Source: Rhynchospora pubera
Taxonomy: Eukaryota > Streptophyta > Magnoliopsida > Poales > Cyperaceae
Length of the DNA stretch: 64,000 nucleotides
Direction of reading: 5' to 3'
NCBI GenBank assembly: GCA_028095005.1
Contig: CM051459.1
Span: forward strand, 316,326,513 to 316,390,512
Of this stretch, positions 49,805 to 61,549 are shown piece by piece (positions within the stretch are counted from its first letter, which is position 1; every line of letters begins with the position of its first letter). Position numbers and translations under genes: made by a program. The notes under the pieces are model-generated. The model saw only the letters and a list, made by a program, of their open reading frames with translations, was not told the DNA's origin and did no database searches.

Positions 49805-52800
49805 TCATTCCTCATTGTCACAGTTTTCATCAGTGTTCCATAGAGGATCACCAAAATATTCACCATTTTCTGAAAAAAAAAAACATCAAACATGTAAGTA
49901 ATTTTTTTATAAAACTTCAATTGATGCTATTGTTGATAAAAAATAAGAAATCTTCACCAGTAATTGATCCCCTCAACCAATCCTGCGCACAAATCAGAGC
50001 TTCAATGCTCTCATCATTAAGAGAGCTCCTAACAGGACTTAGTACTCTACCACTTGTGCTAAAGGTAGCTTCAGATGCTACTGTCGATATCGGGACAGCC
50101 AAGATGTCCCTGGCCATTTTAGACAATATTGGATACTTGGGAACTTTCAATTTCCACCAAGCTAGGATGTCAAACTCCTCATCTACAGCTGCTGCATCAA
50201 GCTCACTACCTATTTTCATAACATACATAAAGATTAAATATTAATAATAAACAAATAAACTTTTTAACAATTGAGAAAAGATCATCACCTAAGTAGTCAT
50301 CTAACTCTGATTTTGAGGGTTCAGAGTTTCTCATTTCTTTTATATAATCTTTGAGTGCAGCCTTTCTATTGTCAACACTAGTTGATGCATGTGCATTCTT
50401 CTGCCTGTTAATGTTTAGTGTATGTTACAAGTTAAAAAAGTATAAAAAAAATAATTACAAAGGCTGAACCAAAATAAAATTAAGTTGTTGTACCTCTTTG
50501 CCATGTCAGTTGGGTTCTGTCCAGATGGAGCATTTGCATTTTCTTCCTCATACTCTATGAATAATGCTTTCATGCATTGTTTCAAAGAGGCAATAAAACT
50601 ATCACAATCTTGAGGGGACACTTGTTTCATGTAGTACTCAACAACTAGAAGCTTGCATCTTGGATCAAACACACAAGCTATTGCCAATAGAGAATTTCCA
50701 ATCGTCCAATACTTATTAAACTTAGTGAGCATTTCAGCCCCCATCTGGACAATAAAGGGGTATGGACTACTACCCATATTTTTAATGGTAAGGTAAACAT
50801 CACAGAACTCAGTGAAGAAGAGGTTTAATGTAGGATACTTGGTTCCACTCAATTTCAATGTGGCATCATAAAAAACCTTCAAGTGAGAAGCTAAAACTTT
50901 CACTGTCTCCCATTTAATACCACTTGGGTTTAGATTGTACCTCTTATCAAGGCTAGCATACCTACATAAGGCTGGTTTGAGCTCCATGGCCAGCTCCAAC
51001 ATCAAATATGTGGAGTTCCATCTTGTAGGAACATCCCATGCTGGTTTCTTGTATGGAACTTGGGTCTGAAATAAAGAAAAAATAATTTTGTTAGTTGGAT
51101 GGAAGATTAAAATATTAGAAAATACACAAATAAATGACTAAGTTAATTGGACCTGAGAGCAAGCTAGCTTGAATTTCTCCATTCTACTTTGCGAGTGACG
51201 AATATACTTCATCGTATCGCGTACAGCTGTTACCTCATCTTTCAAAATATTCAGTCCATCTTGGACAATTAGATTTAAGATGTGACAACCACACCTCTGG
51301 TGGAAAATGTTACCATCAATCGGTAAGTCATCTTTCAAGGATGTTGTGTCCAAAAGATGATTAATACAAGCGTCATTGGAAGAGTCATTATCAAGAACAA
51401 CACAAAATGCCCTTTTATCTAAGTTCCATAAGACCAATTTATCATAAAGTGCTTCAGCTATGTTTTTACCGGTATGTGGGCTTGGCAAAGGAACAAATGA
51501 GATGATCCTTTTTCTTAAAATCCAACTTTCATCAATGAAATGACATGTAATTGCCATGAAACCTCTATCTCTACCCTTGTTGGTCCACAAATCAGTAGTA
51601 AAACTGAATCTACAACTAATGTTGCCAAATTGTTCATACAAGTTAACTTGTTCTTCTTCATAGATCTTAATGCAATCTGACCTTAGGGTGTTCCTTGATG
51701 GAACCTTGAAAGAAGGTTGCAAGTCACTAAGGAAGGCCTTAAAGAAGAAGTGGGTTACCATCTTAAAGGGATATTCATGGGCAATTACCATCTTTGCCAA
51801 ACCCTTTCTACACTTCATCTGATCAAAAACCCATGGAAGAATTTTTGCCCCTTCTATTTTATTTAAAAAATATTAAGTTAGCATATAAAAAAAATCAACC
51901 AAGAATTTAAACAAATAACATAAGGATTTCTAACATAAGGATTTGTACCTGCTGTTTTGGCAGCTTGCAACATTTTTTGCAAAGCCTGACGGTTATTTCT
52001 AGGAAATTTTTTGCACTTTTTGTTGATGTGATTCCTCATGGAGCTTGTGCCCCTTTGTTGGCCTTGCAAATACTTCATACCACAATATTTGCAAGTGGCC
52101 TCATAGCTACCATCTTCTTGAGTGGGTCCCCTTATGAAATGTTTCCAAATTTCAGAGGTAGTTTTCCTAGTTTTCCTCTTTTTAGAAATTTCTCCTTCAT
52201 CATCACAAGCTGGTGTTTTACCACCATCTTGCTCAGGGTCCTGAGGGGCATCAGCCTGTGCCTGTATTCTTTCAATTTCTTCCGGGGTCTCAAAATGTAA
52301 CCCAGGACCCATGCTAACAACAAACATCTATTAGTTCTAATTTAAGCATGCAAGTATGCAATAACAGAGTAGTATCAGTTCTATCAGTTCTATCAGTTCA
52401 ACATCAGTGTATCAGTTCAACATCAAGAGTAGTATCAGTTCAACATCAGTTCAACATCAAGAGTAGTATCAGTTCAACATCAAGAGTAGTATCAGTTCAA
52501 CTAATAGAGTAGTATCAGTTCTATCAGTTCAACATCAAGAGTAGTATCAGTTCTATCAGTTCAACATCAGTGTATCAGTTCAACATCAAGAGTAGTATCA
52601 GTTCAACTAACAGAGTAGTATCAGTTCAACATCAAGAGTAGTATCAGTTCAACTAACAGAGTAGTATCAGTTCAACATCAAGAGTAGTATCAGTTCTATC
52701 AGTTCTATCAGTGTATCACTAGTATCACTAGTATCAAGTATGCAACTGACAGAGTCATCACAAATCCAAAATAGCCAAGTTAAAAAAACATACTCAGCAT

Positions 52801-52861
52801 CACAAATATCGGGCTCAGAAAAATCGGGATCTGATGGTGATGGTTCATCTACTCTCTCCAT
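49805..52861 (-). CDS. hAT transposase (BED finger, RICESLEEPER-like), 7 exons
   Basis: Inferred exons, minus strand: 52861-52794, 52313-51949, 51853-51153, 51065-50494, 50404-50289, 50209-49958, 49869-49805. All six introns are GT-AG, phases agree, and the joined frame is 2139 nt (712 aa plus stop) without interruption. Domains: BED zinc finger about residues 76-123 (SEIWKHF; C97, C100, H118, C123); RNase-H-like core with TTDLWTN (D232) and VVLDND (D299); CHILNLIVQDGL about 335-346; DVPTRWNSTYLML about 389-401; a DUF4413-like stretch; C-terminal dimerisation domain with FDILAWWK and ISTVASEATFS (E654). D232, D299 and E654 fit the hAT D-D-E triad. It would cut and reinsert this element in the nucleus. 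Length is normal for the family. An alternative start is the ATG at 52327 if exon 1 is skipped. Host-domesticated status is unlikely because intact TIRs and duplication surround it. Confidence 0.9.
52340..52735. repeat. Minisatellite in intron 1 of the transposase
   Basis: About 17 imperfect copies of AGTAGTATCAGTTCAACATCAAG and shorter forms (TATCAGTTC). It fills most of intron 1 (52793-52314). Copy order is irregular, which suggests slippage and unequal exchange. Confidence 0.88.
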
Positions 52862-53111
52862 CGAAACCTTGCTTGATTGCTTGAACTCATGTATAGACAA
52901 GAAAAAAAAATTCAGATACTGAAAAAAAACAACATAAATCAGAAACTAAAAAAAAAAAATCTAATTTAGTAGTTAGATTTTACCTCAAATAAACGTTCAG
53001 TTGTTATTCTTCAACTCTCCTTTTTTCCTTCTTTTTCCCCCCTTTTTCTTTCTCTCTGTCTGACTGAGTGACTGTCTCTCTTCCTTTTTTCTCTTCTGTT
53101 CTCTTCTTCGT

Positions 53112-53130
53112 ATTATATAAAATAGCCAGG
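53112..53130 (-). promoter_or_regulatory. Candidate TATA region of the hAT transposase
   Basis: On the minus strand CTATTTTATATAATACG lies about 250 bp before the proposed start codon at 52861, followed by a purine-rich leader. Position inside the right end of the transposon fits its own promoter. Confidence 0.4.
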
Positions 53131-53852
53131 AAAAGGTCATCATTGCTGGTGGCAACATGGTTCTGACAGTCGATCTCGTCGCCGTTCTCTCAGATCTCTC
53201 AGATACGAAATGATAACCTTAATACCTTATCTCAGCCTCTTAAGCTACGAGATTTCTGAAAAACAGCAATGGATCGACAAAAAATCGGGACCTGTCACCT
53301 ACCAGCTTGCTAGATCTGACTAGGTTTAGGGTCTCGAGAGAATAAGAGAGAACAGATCTGAGATTTATTGATCAAGGCGTGCAAAGGAGAGAGACAGACC
53401 TAGTAAGAAGAGAGGTGACTCGGTGAGCGTGAGGGAACAAACTCTGAGGTGACGGCCACACTTAGGGTTTCGACAGATAGAGAGGGAAACAAGGAGAAGA
53501 AATGAAAGTACTCGAGTGGTTGGGAAAAGGTAGCGGCGCACCCCTGAGGGCTGAGGCCCTGAATATGTACTTCGATTTTTCGACCCCTCGACTCCTCCGC
53601 AATCTATCCCTCTCCTCTCTGTTATCTATAAAATTCTATACCCATAAAATTTTACACGGAACAAAACGATATAACGAAAACGGAATGGCCTATACCGTTT
53701 AACGTTCCATTTATATACGGAATTAACAGTCTTTTCTGTTTGCCGTTTCGTTTATTTACCGAAACAAATTTCAGTGCCATTTACCGTTCCACTAAGTGTT
53801 AACGAAACGGCATCACGTTAAAATTCATATCGTTGACACCCCTACTAGTTGC

Positions 53853-54805
53853 AGAGGCGGAGCAGCCTGAAAGTGAGAGACAGCGCTCCCGAGAAGGAAA
53901 TGTGGGACCCATACCAGATCTCCAAAAGTGGTTTTTCCCATAAGGAGAGAGCTACTATTAAGTCTTAACAGCGCCACGCCACTACATTACAATTAATTAC
54001 GTGCTGGATTTATGCACCTGCTTCCATGAAACTATTCATTGAGAGCTTAACAACAGAAAAAGGAGTTAATGTAATGCCTAGGAATTTGGCTCAAAATATC
54101 TCAACTGGGAAATTCTGGGTTCTTTTTGCACGTCATAGCTGTAAATTTGAAATTGGGCATAGATATAATCTCTTTAATAAAAATATTGGCCTGGTCAAAT
54201 CTTTTTTTTTTTTTTGACACGGGATTTTATTTCATTAGAATTTTTTTTTTCATAAAAAATGAACGAATTTTATGTTATTTGATTGAAATTTCCATGTTAT
54301 TAAATTCAATGAAATATTGGAAAATCAATTAAATTGAAATAAAATGAAATGTCATGTAAAAAACTTTTAATCAAGGCCAATATGTTTGTAAAAATAATAT
54401 AATTTGATGTATGTTTGTCAATCTTTGAGATAATTTAATTATTTTAACGGTTGAAATTAACGATTCTTGATACGTCACCAAATAAATTTTATGTATTTAT
54501 CAAATTGATATGATCGTATTAGCACAACACGTAGGCATTTTAGTACGATATATATGACGTGACATGTCTAAAAAAATAAGACCGCTACAACAATATTGAC
54601 GTATCACGTATAATGTCAAACTCGTAGCATGTTAGAGATTTTCATATATCGACAAGTTTTAACTCAACGCGGCCTGATATGTGACGCAATAAAAATGCTT
54701 CTCAAATCCTGCTTTAATTTGATTGTTATGTGGAGCCCCCGAGAGGTCAATTATATGGTCTATGTCTTACCTGGCGAAACAACATGGATGTAAAGATATT
54801 AAATA
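53853..54805. other. AT-rich intergenic DNA
   Basis: No gene. A T-run at 54202-54216 followed by GACACGGGATTTTATTTCATTAG resembles a truncated retroelement 3' end in reverse orientation. Confidence 0.4.
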
Positions 54806-55067
54806 GGGAAAATTTTTTGTGTATCTCTCAAAACTGAAAAAATACAGAATTTGTCCACCCCCCACCCGAAAGTTCAAACTTCTAATTTTGTCCCTCTACC
54901 ATATTTTTCAATATAAATAAGATTAAAATAATAAAATTGAAAAATAAACCCAAACCCATCTCTTCTCTTTCGAACCCTTCTTTCTTCTCTCGCATGACGA
55001 ACCGAGACCCCTTCTTTCGAACCCATCTCTTCTCTTTCGAACCCAACCCCTTAATCTTAGTTACTAC

Positions 55068-55722
55068 TAGGGGTGAGCAAAAAACTCGTAACTCGTGAGT
55101 TACTCGAACTCGACTCGAAAAAAACTCGATGTTAACTCGAGTCAGCAGAACTCGAGTTTCTAGCAACTCGAGTTGTGCCAACTCGAGTTTCTAGCAACTG
55201 AGTTCGAGTTAGGCCCAACTCGACTCAGCCCAACTCGAGTCAGCATACACAACCCACAGAAAAAGATTTATTCTCCTTTTAATACACAGCCCAACATTTT
55301 TATTTATGTCCGGCCCATAATTCCTTTACTCCCCAAAAGTTACAAACACTTTTTACCTCTCTCACGTGACTGCAGGTCTTTTCCCTTTCTTCCCCCATCG
55401 TCCATCGACCAATTCCCACTTCCCACTCTACCGAAATATCACTATTTTTTCTCTGTTTCTTCCCATAAACCATTAAAGCTTCTCTCTTTTGGCTCCGACA
55501 ACAAACACAGCTAAAGAAATTTTGACACCGAAGACCCCTCACTTCCTGTTCACGAGTTTCATCTCGAGTCACGAGTTGACTCGAGTAAAATCAATATGAG
55601 TTCGAGTTAGCTTAAATAGCTCGGAACTGCCTCGCTGTCGAGTCACGAGTTGGCTCGAGTTGTGGCGAGTTCGAGTTCGAGTTGAGGCCAACTCGCTCGA
55701 ACTCGGCTCGTATACAGCCCTA
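55068..55722. mobile_element. Non-autonomous hAT element, 655 bp, nested
   Basis: Starts TAGGGGTGAGC and ends with the complement of TAGGGCTGTATACG. The perfect 8 bp GTTACTAC lies at 55060-55067 and 55723-55730. The subterminal zones are packed with ACTCGAGTT/AACTCGAG words. There is no transposase. Its TAGGGGTG start equals that of the autonomous element 1.2 kb to the left, so that transposase is a plausible mobiliser. Confidence 0.88.
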
Positions 55723-55730
55723 GTTACTAC

Positions 55731-58088
55731 CCCACTGCCCTTTCCCTCTTCATCCGATTGGCTCGACCTTATCCTCGTGCCATCTCTCCCAATGTCTGCA
55801 CCTACAGCATTTGTATTGACTGCTGTACTCGAGCCAATCAGATCGACCTAGCCTTTCTTCTTCTTGGCCAAAATGATGACTTGGTTTTCTTCTCGGGAAT
55901 TCAATGCAGTTCAATAAAGGCACTCTAACATATACTTCCATTAAATTACAACTTAAGTAGTCGTGGTGTTTTATTTGCTCACAAGTACAATATGTTTCTA
56001 GATATTGCATAAGAGAACTAACTATGAATTCTGTTAAACATTGACAATTCAGGTTAATTTCAGCAAATCTGAGTCTTATGCAAGTTCAAATCAAGCGAAA
56101 TCAGCACAAGAGGTGTAATTGAGTATCTCTTGGCAATGAATATACACAGTTCGGAGCAGCTTGAGTTTCTCTTATATTATTGTAAACCGATGTCGTCGTT
56201 CAATAAGATATTATGAAATTTTGTTGGGATCCTGTCATATATGTGAAGGATTTCATGACGCGAATCGGATAATTTTAAAAATTTTATTAACCGATAACAT
56301 CTAAGATCGTTCTTGTTATCGTTAACTTTCTTATATTATATTTACATCACAATCACATATATTCCTATAAGAAGGATTGTTAAGTCATACCTATGGTCTC
56401 TAACGAAGCTTTATTCCTCTTCGGTTCACCTTGAATCCGAAACAAGAATGACAGTTGAATCCGTGCTAGCGAACTCCCCGTCAACACCTAGCTCTGTCAA
56501 CCGTGTCTTGATCGATTGCTAAATAGATAGAATATTTTAACAAATATTTAGAGGAAGAGAAAACAAAAGCTTCAACACATGAAGACTTACTTGTGTTCTC
56601 AAATTATGATTTGTTTTACCTTTAAAACATCAGAATAAATCTTTCAAATTCGTATAGCATTTAAAGCCACTAATCAGAAATTAAAACAGCACTTTAATTT
56701 CTGACGTTCCAGCACTAAAATATTGATAACTCTCTATAGGAACTCCAAACGACATGAAACTTGAACATTGGATTCTATACTTCCAGGACTACAATTTTCA
56801 TATATCATTTGTCCAATTCGGTTATCATTTACTATACTATTTTTCAGTTTAAAGTTGACTCAAATTCTGACCCAAATTTAAAGCCTTCTTTCTCTCTTCA
56901 TTTGTTAAAATAATTGGGCTTGGGTTTTAAATAAATTTATGCACTCTATAATAATATTCATATATTATTATAGTATGTGAAACACATATTATACTCATAA
57001 TAGTCAGATATCAATAAATTTATTCCTTGCTAGTTAATCACGTCATGTGATATAATTTTCTATTTGTACATTTTGTTTCATACAACATGAAACCTTGTAC
57101 ATAGAAAATATATTTCTTGTTTCCCATTCAGTTGGTGTGACCTATATTGAGGATCCATATTATGTTGACAATGGAATAAAACATTTTATTCCATAAACTA
57201 TAAGCGGTACTCTAGTATACATTACAGTTACGCAAATAATATAGATGTTTAGCAAATCCTTTTACGAAACATGATCCTTCTAGTAATGTTATTAACATTA
57301 CTTGTGTCTATTCCTTGCCATATGATATTATGATTATTATACAAAGTAGGGCTGTGTCATCTTCGTATTATAACCTTTTCTTGGTCTCCAATAAGTAGGA
57401 TTATATAATTATAACTACACTTCAGTTATATTGGATCCATTTATAATCTTACTTTACCAATGGGCCCTTTATAATATCATTTCTCAATTCATGAGTGACA
57501 ATTAGCTGTTGACATATATATTTCCTTCCTACACAAGTTATATACAAAGAACTATTACTTTTGTCACCACAAGCTTCAAATGGCTTTAAGTAATAATCAC
57601 GTTGCATATTTTTTATGTGAAAATATATCATATCAATCTTAGAATTAATGACACGATAAAAATATTGATAACACAATCACAATCCATATAATATTTTTAT
57701 CAATTAGGTCTGTTCAATATATGAAATTTTTCATATACTCGTGTTATTAAATGATAATTCTTTATCAACGCTTACAGAACTACAACGTACTTTTAATCAA
57801 CACGACAGTCTTGTATGGCATATTAGTGTTCCTGCTAATATCCAAGACCTGTGAACAATTTAGAGATATATATTCATTTTATTTAGAGTTCTGCGGTTCA
57901 AGACCAAGAGCGTCTTCTTGAACACTTCTAAATACAAATATAAACTCATGGAACAAAATGTAATAACATCCAATTCATAAATATAACATATAAAAGTAAT
58001 CACCATAAGATAACTTTTAGAACACAATTCCAACAATATGTGGTTACCGACACTATGTGCCATCTCCCATTAAAATTAAGTCTGAATT
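55731..58088. other. Interior of the long inverted-repeat element
   Basis: About 2.4 kb, mostly AT-rich, with a GC-richer start (55731-55870). No coding signal. The direct word CTTAATCTTAGTTACTACC brackets this interior (55054-55068, interrupted by the hAT, and about 58102-58120). Sequence near 57950-58080 resembles fragments of an LTR retroelement (ACACTATGTGCCATCTCCC), but I cannot place it. Confidence 0.35.
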
Positions 58089-58555
58089 GGTAATTAATTT
58101 TCCTTAATCTTAGTTACTACCAGAGGTCATTTTTCTGCCGGTAAATCTCTTTTCCACTGTCATTTTTTTTGTGAGAGGAGAAAGAAGGGTCTGGGTTCGA
58201 AAGATAAGAGATGGGTTCGAAAGAAGGGGCTGGGTTTTATCGTGCGAGAGGAGAAAGAAAGGTTCGAAAGAAGGGGTTCGGGTTCATCGTGCTAGAGGAA
58301 AAAGAAGGATTCAAAAGAAAAGTGGGTCTAGTTCAGTCGAGTCTTATTTAATTGAATGTGTTTGGATTCGAACAAGGATAATAGGATCAGAATTTTTTAG
58401 TTTTATTATTTTAATCTTATTTATATTAGAAAATATGGTAGAGGGCCAAATACAGAAGGCGTCCGAAATTCGGAGGGGCAAAATCAAAAGTTTAAACTTT
58501 TGGAGGGTAAATTCTGTATTTCCTTAGTTCTGAGGGGTACAGAAAATTTTTTTCC

Positions 58556-60218
58556 TATTAATATTCCTTCTCAAAACTATATATGTACTCGAGTTAGTGC
58601 CAAGGATAAATCTCCTTGGGAGTTACTCTTATATAATTTTATTTTATTATTTGATGGGTTTATATCTTAATATTTGCATAATATTTGTTTGTTGTTCTAA
58701 AAATATGTTACACTAAAATTCACTATGTTGAGTATGTCTTAGGGCTAGGCAGTAATTTAGTGTAGTATTTTGTAAAGACTCGATAAATTATTTGTGCTAT
58801 GTGATTTGATATGTTGAGAATTAATCTTTATGCTTATTTAATTACATGTTTACTTGATGTTTACTTATGGATGAATTGCGACGACTTTACGGCATTAAAC
58901 TAGACCAAACCCTTAATTGATTAAGTAATTAAGTTAAGCCAAATGTTCGGAAAAAGAGGTTAACTTACGACCGATAGGTCTAGTTTCTATTGATATGAAG
59001 AGACTTAGATACATCTGGAAATCCATTGTAAAAAACTTAAGTGACTAAATTCCGATACAAAAGTTTAGGGTTAGTTAATTTACAAGGTGACAATCAAGTT
59101 CTAAACCAAGTCCAAACCAAAATAACGACAGTTGAAGGTAGATAGGATTTATGTTTAGTCGACAAGTAACCTTCACACAACACAAGCAAAAGAAATCAAG
59201 CGAAAATAGAGAGTCTGGAGCACTTTTCAACACTACATATATAAATTTCGATCTAAAATTTTGGTATAACGTGCGAAAGAAATTGATAACAGCGCTTCCA
59301 AAGTTTAACTAAATGAAGTGTTATACAACGCAACCCAACATTTTTCTTCTGTTGTGTAACTCAAGCAAGTGTTACACAATGCGTAGGTTAAAAGACAGAG
59401 ATTAAAGCCAGCTGACTTCGTCAAACGTTATGTAATGCAATCATGCGTTGTACAACAAAAGATAGCATTGTGTAATGCATAAAATAGATTTCACAGTTTT
59501 GTACAAAGTTTACCTTTTGAGGATACGTTGTATAACAAATTATTGTGTTATATAACGCATGAATATAGTTTTGAACATTTTGCTTGTAAATTAAATGAGA
59601 TTACTTTACAAATTAAATATATATACCTAATCTATTGATTCTAACTAATCTTTTGCCATCTTGTTAAGCTGTTGAACTTGAATAAAACTTGCTCTAGCTA
59701 TTTCTACCACTAATTTTCTAATAAATAACTAGATTTCTTTATTATCCAAATTATCCAAGTCTCTAGCCAGCATAATGACATGAAATATAACACATATCAA
59801 ATTGATACATTTTTTTTTTAAACAAGGTCATTTATTTATAGAGATATACCTCACTCTTTGAAATGGAGTTTATCTTTCTTTCGCCCAACAAAAATTGAAC
59901 CAATTTAATCTCATTAAACATGAGAAAAAAAAATTATTTGGGAAGTTTAAATTTTGGATGATTCAAACTTGATTCAAAAAAAGTTTTGCTAAAAATAATC
60001 CACACCTTTTTATTTTCATCAAATAGTCTATGGGGGCTGTTACGGTGTAGTACTTGTATCATCACTATTATGTAGGGGATGTAAGTTTTACAAAGATATA
60101 AAAATTGACAATTATAATTGAAACTGCGGATAACCATATAACGCTCTTTATTGAAGTTTCTACTTTCAATTTACCAAAGTAAATAACAATGCAGTTATTG
60201 CATGCAAATAACAGGGGA
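58556..60218. other. Intergenic DNA with recurring GTTATACAACGC-like words
   Basis: No gene. Between 59315 and 59560 words such as GTTATACAACGC, TGTTACACAATGC, GCGTTGTACAAC, ATTGTGTAATGCAT and GTTATATAACGC recur in both orientations. Origin unknown. Confidence 0.4.
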
Positions 60219-60227
60219 GATGGACCC

Positions 60228-60439
60228 GGGAGGGTATCCTCTGCCAACCTTTTGAGGTTGGTAGAGGGCCAACTCTTGATCCGAGCCGTTTGATCTAATC
60301 TCGACGGTTAAAATTTTTCGGGCCTATCAATCTCAGTTACATGCACGGGGCTCCCTTAACCGTTGAGATTAGATCTAACGGTTTAGATCGAAAGTTGTCA
60401 CTCTACCAACCTTAAAAGGTCGGTAGAGGATGTGATTCC
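60228..60439. mobile_element. Mutator-like MITE, 212 bp
   Basis: Most of the element is an inverted repeat: left GTATCCTCTGCCAACCTTTT, GAGGTTGGTAGAGGG and GATCTAATCTCGACGGTTAA; right, in complement, ACATCCTCTACCGACCTTTT, AAGGTTGGTAGAGTG and GATCTAATCTCAACGGTTAA. A perfect 9 bp GATGGACCC flanks it (60219-60227 and 60440-60448), the duplication length of Mutator-like transposases. Terminal bases are GGG and, in complement, GGA. Confidence 0.85.
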
Positions 60440-60448
60440 GATGGACCC

Positions 60449-61549
60449 TGGTTTTGTAGTTGATCAATGTTTGAGAGTTTGAGGAGCCAATCAGACCTGG
60501 TGATTAAAAAGGCCTGAGAACAATGGATCTCTTTTTTTTAGGCTGAGTAAAAAAAGGGAAGAACAGGAAGTGATAGTGCTGTTGAGTGCCACTTGTACTT
60601 GTAGGGTTCAAAATTGTGAGCAAAACCATCTCTAGGTGTTGTCTTTCTCAACGTAGGTTTCCACAAACATTAGGCAACTATTTAGGAAACTGTTATCTGA
60701 TTTAAGCACTATTTATGATAATTTGGAGATTGGTGCATTTTCTGTTTTGCATTTATTAGGTACTAAAAATCATGCTTTAGCACTATAGAAATGTAGAATA
60801 TGTTCCAAATCTCGTATTTCTCCTGTGCGAGTTTTTGACAAATTCCATCCATTGTTTGTATCAAGATTCATGCTAATGGGAAATTTAACAAATTATTCAT
60901 TTTAAATTTAAAAATGGTTTCCTCATTCTAAACTATTAATTTAGTCAAAATTGGAAACTTATATTTTAAGTAAGAATGGCCTATGTTATTAGCAATATGT
61001 ACCAACTAAACTCCTCAGTTGTTGGGAATGTTGGGTTTTTTATTTTAATTTTTTTTTCTAGTCAGAAAAAAACAGATCGACATTTTAGTAACGATCAATG
61101 AACAAACAGAAATCTTAGACAAAAATTAAATTGCAATATTCTAGAAGGCACAATACTTTGTGTCTCTGTTCATGAAATTTGTCATATCTGAAACTTCAGA
61201 CAAAAATTAAGGAATTAAGGATAGTGTATCATGTGGAATCCAATATAATATGGTTCATATTTGCAGAGAAAATGAACAACGCGAGATCAAGAGGCGCAAT
61301 ATGCAACAGTGTCCAGAGAAAAAGATAAAACACAGATAGTGTCCATTCAATGGAGGGGGAGGCAGGGTGCAGGCCAGCACATAGAAACCTCAGCAGCGCC
61401 GACATTTGTGGGCCTCCCTTGTCAGCTATTACCAAATTTGGCACATCATCTCCAGTTGTATCACTGGAGATATCCTGTCTACAATATTGCATTGTTTAGG
61501 CTTTGAGGTAGGGGTGGACAAATCTTACTTTCATTAAATACATTATAAT
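60449..61549. other. Intergenic DNA with a GC-richer island
   Basis: 61255-61515 is richer in GC than its surroundings and has short ORFs on both strands, but no domain is recognised. At 61509 TAGGGGTGGACAAA looks like a hAT left end without a partner. Confidence 0.35.

Larger units (their letters stand above)
49122..53844 (-). mobile_element. Autonomous hAT transposon, 4723 bp, apparently intact
   Basis: Both ends start TAGGGGTG (left TAGGGGTGCCTAACG; right, in complement, TAGGGGTGTCAACG) and the perfect 8 bp CTAGTTGC flanks the element (49114-49121 and 53845-53852). Both subterminal regions carry repeated CGTTAA/TTAACG words and TATCGTTTCGTTTA-like words, the usual layout of hAT transposase-binding sites. 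A direct repeat TGCCAC.TATCGTTTCGTTTA occurs at 49204-49224 and 49245-49265. The transposase gene occupies the middle on the minus strand and shows no lesion. All parts expected of a functional element are therefore present. Confidence 0.93.
54806..58555. mobile_element. Long inverted-repeat element, 3.75 kb, non-autonomous
   Basis: The left end (GGGAAAATTTTTTGTGTATC, AAATACAGAATTTGTCC, CCCTCTACCATATTTTTC, AATATAAATAAGATTAAAAT) is matched in inverted orientation by the right end up to 58555 over 150 bp or more. Beyond this, both arms have GAACCC.TCTCTT-type repeats. The ends resemble Mutator-like elements with long TIRs; flanking 9-mers TATTAAATA and TATTAATAT match only partly. No transposase was recognised in the interior, most of which is AT-rich. 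A hAT element (55068-55722) is nested inside the left arm. Confidence 0.65.

Noticed and set aside
49720..50244. Plus-strand ORF of 174 codons
   Set aside because: Antisense to the last exons of the hAT transposase; no domain.
52340..52735. CRISPR-like array
   Set aside because: Units are contiguous and irregular, without unique spacers, and lie in an intron of a plant transposon: a minisatellite.
52667..52900. A separate 77-codon protein starting at 52900
   Set aside because: That start is TTG. The real signal is the short first exon of the transposase (ATG at 52861, donor GTATGT at 52793).
61309..61506. Gene exon in the 61.3-61.5 kb GC-richer island
   Set aside because: Short frames on both strands with no recognisable domain or convincing splice pair; left as unknown.
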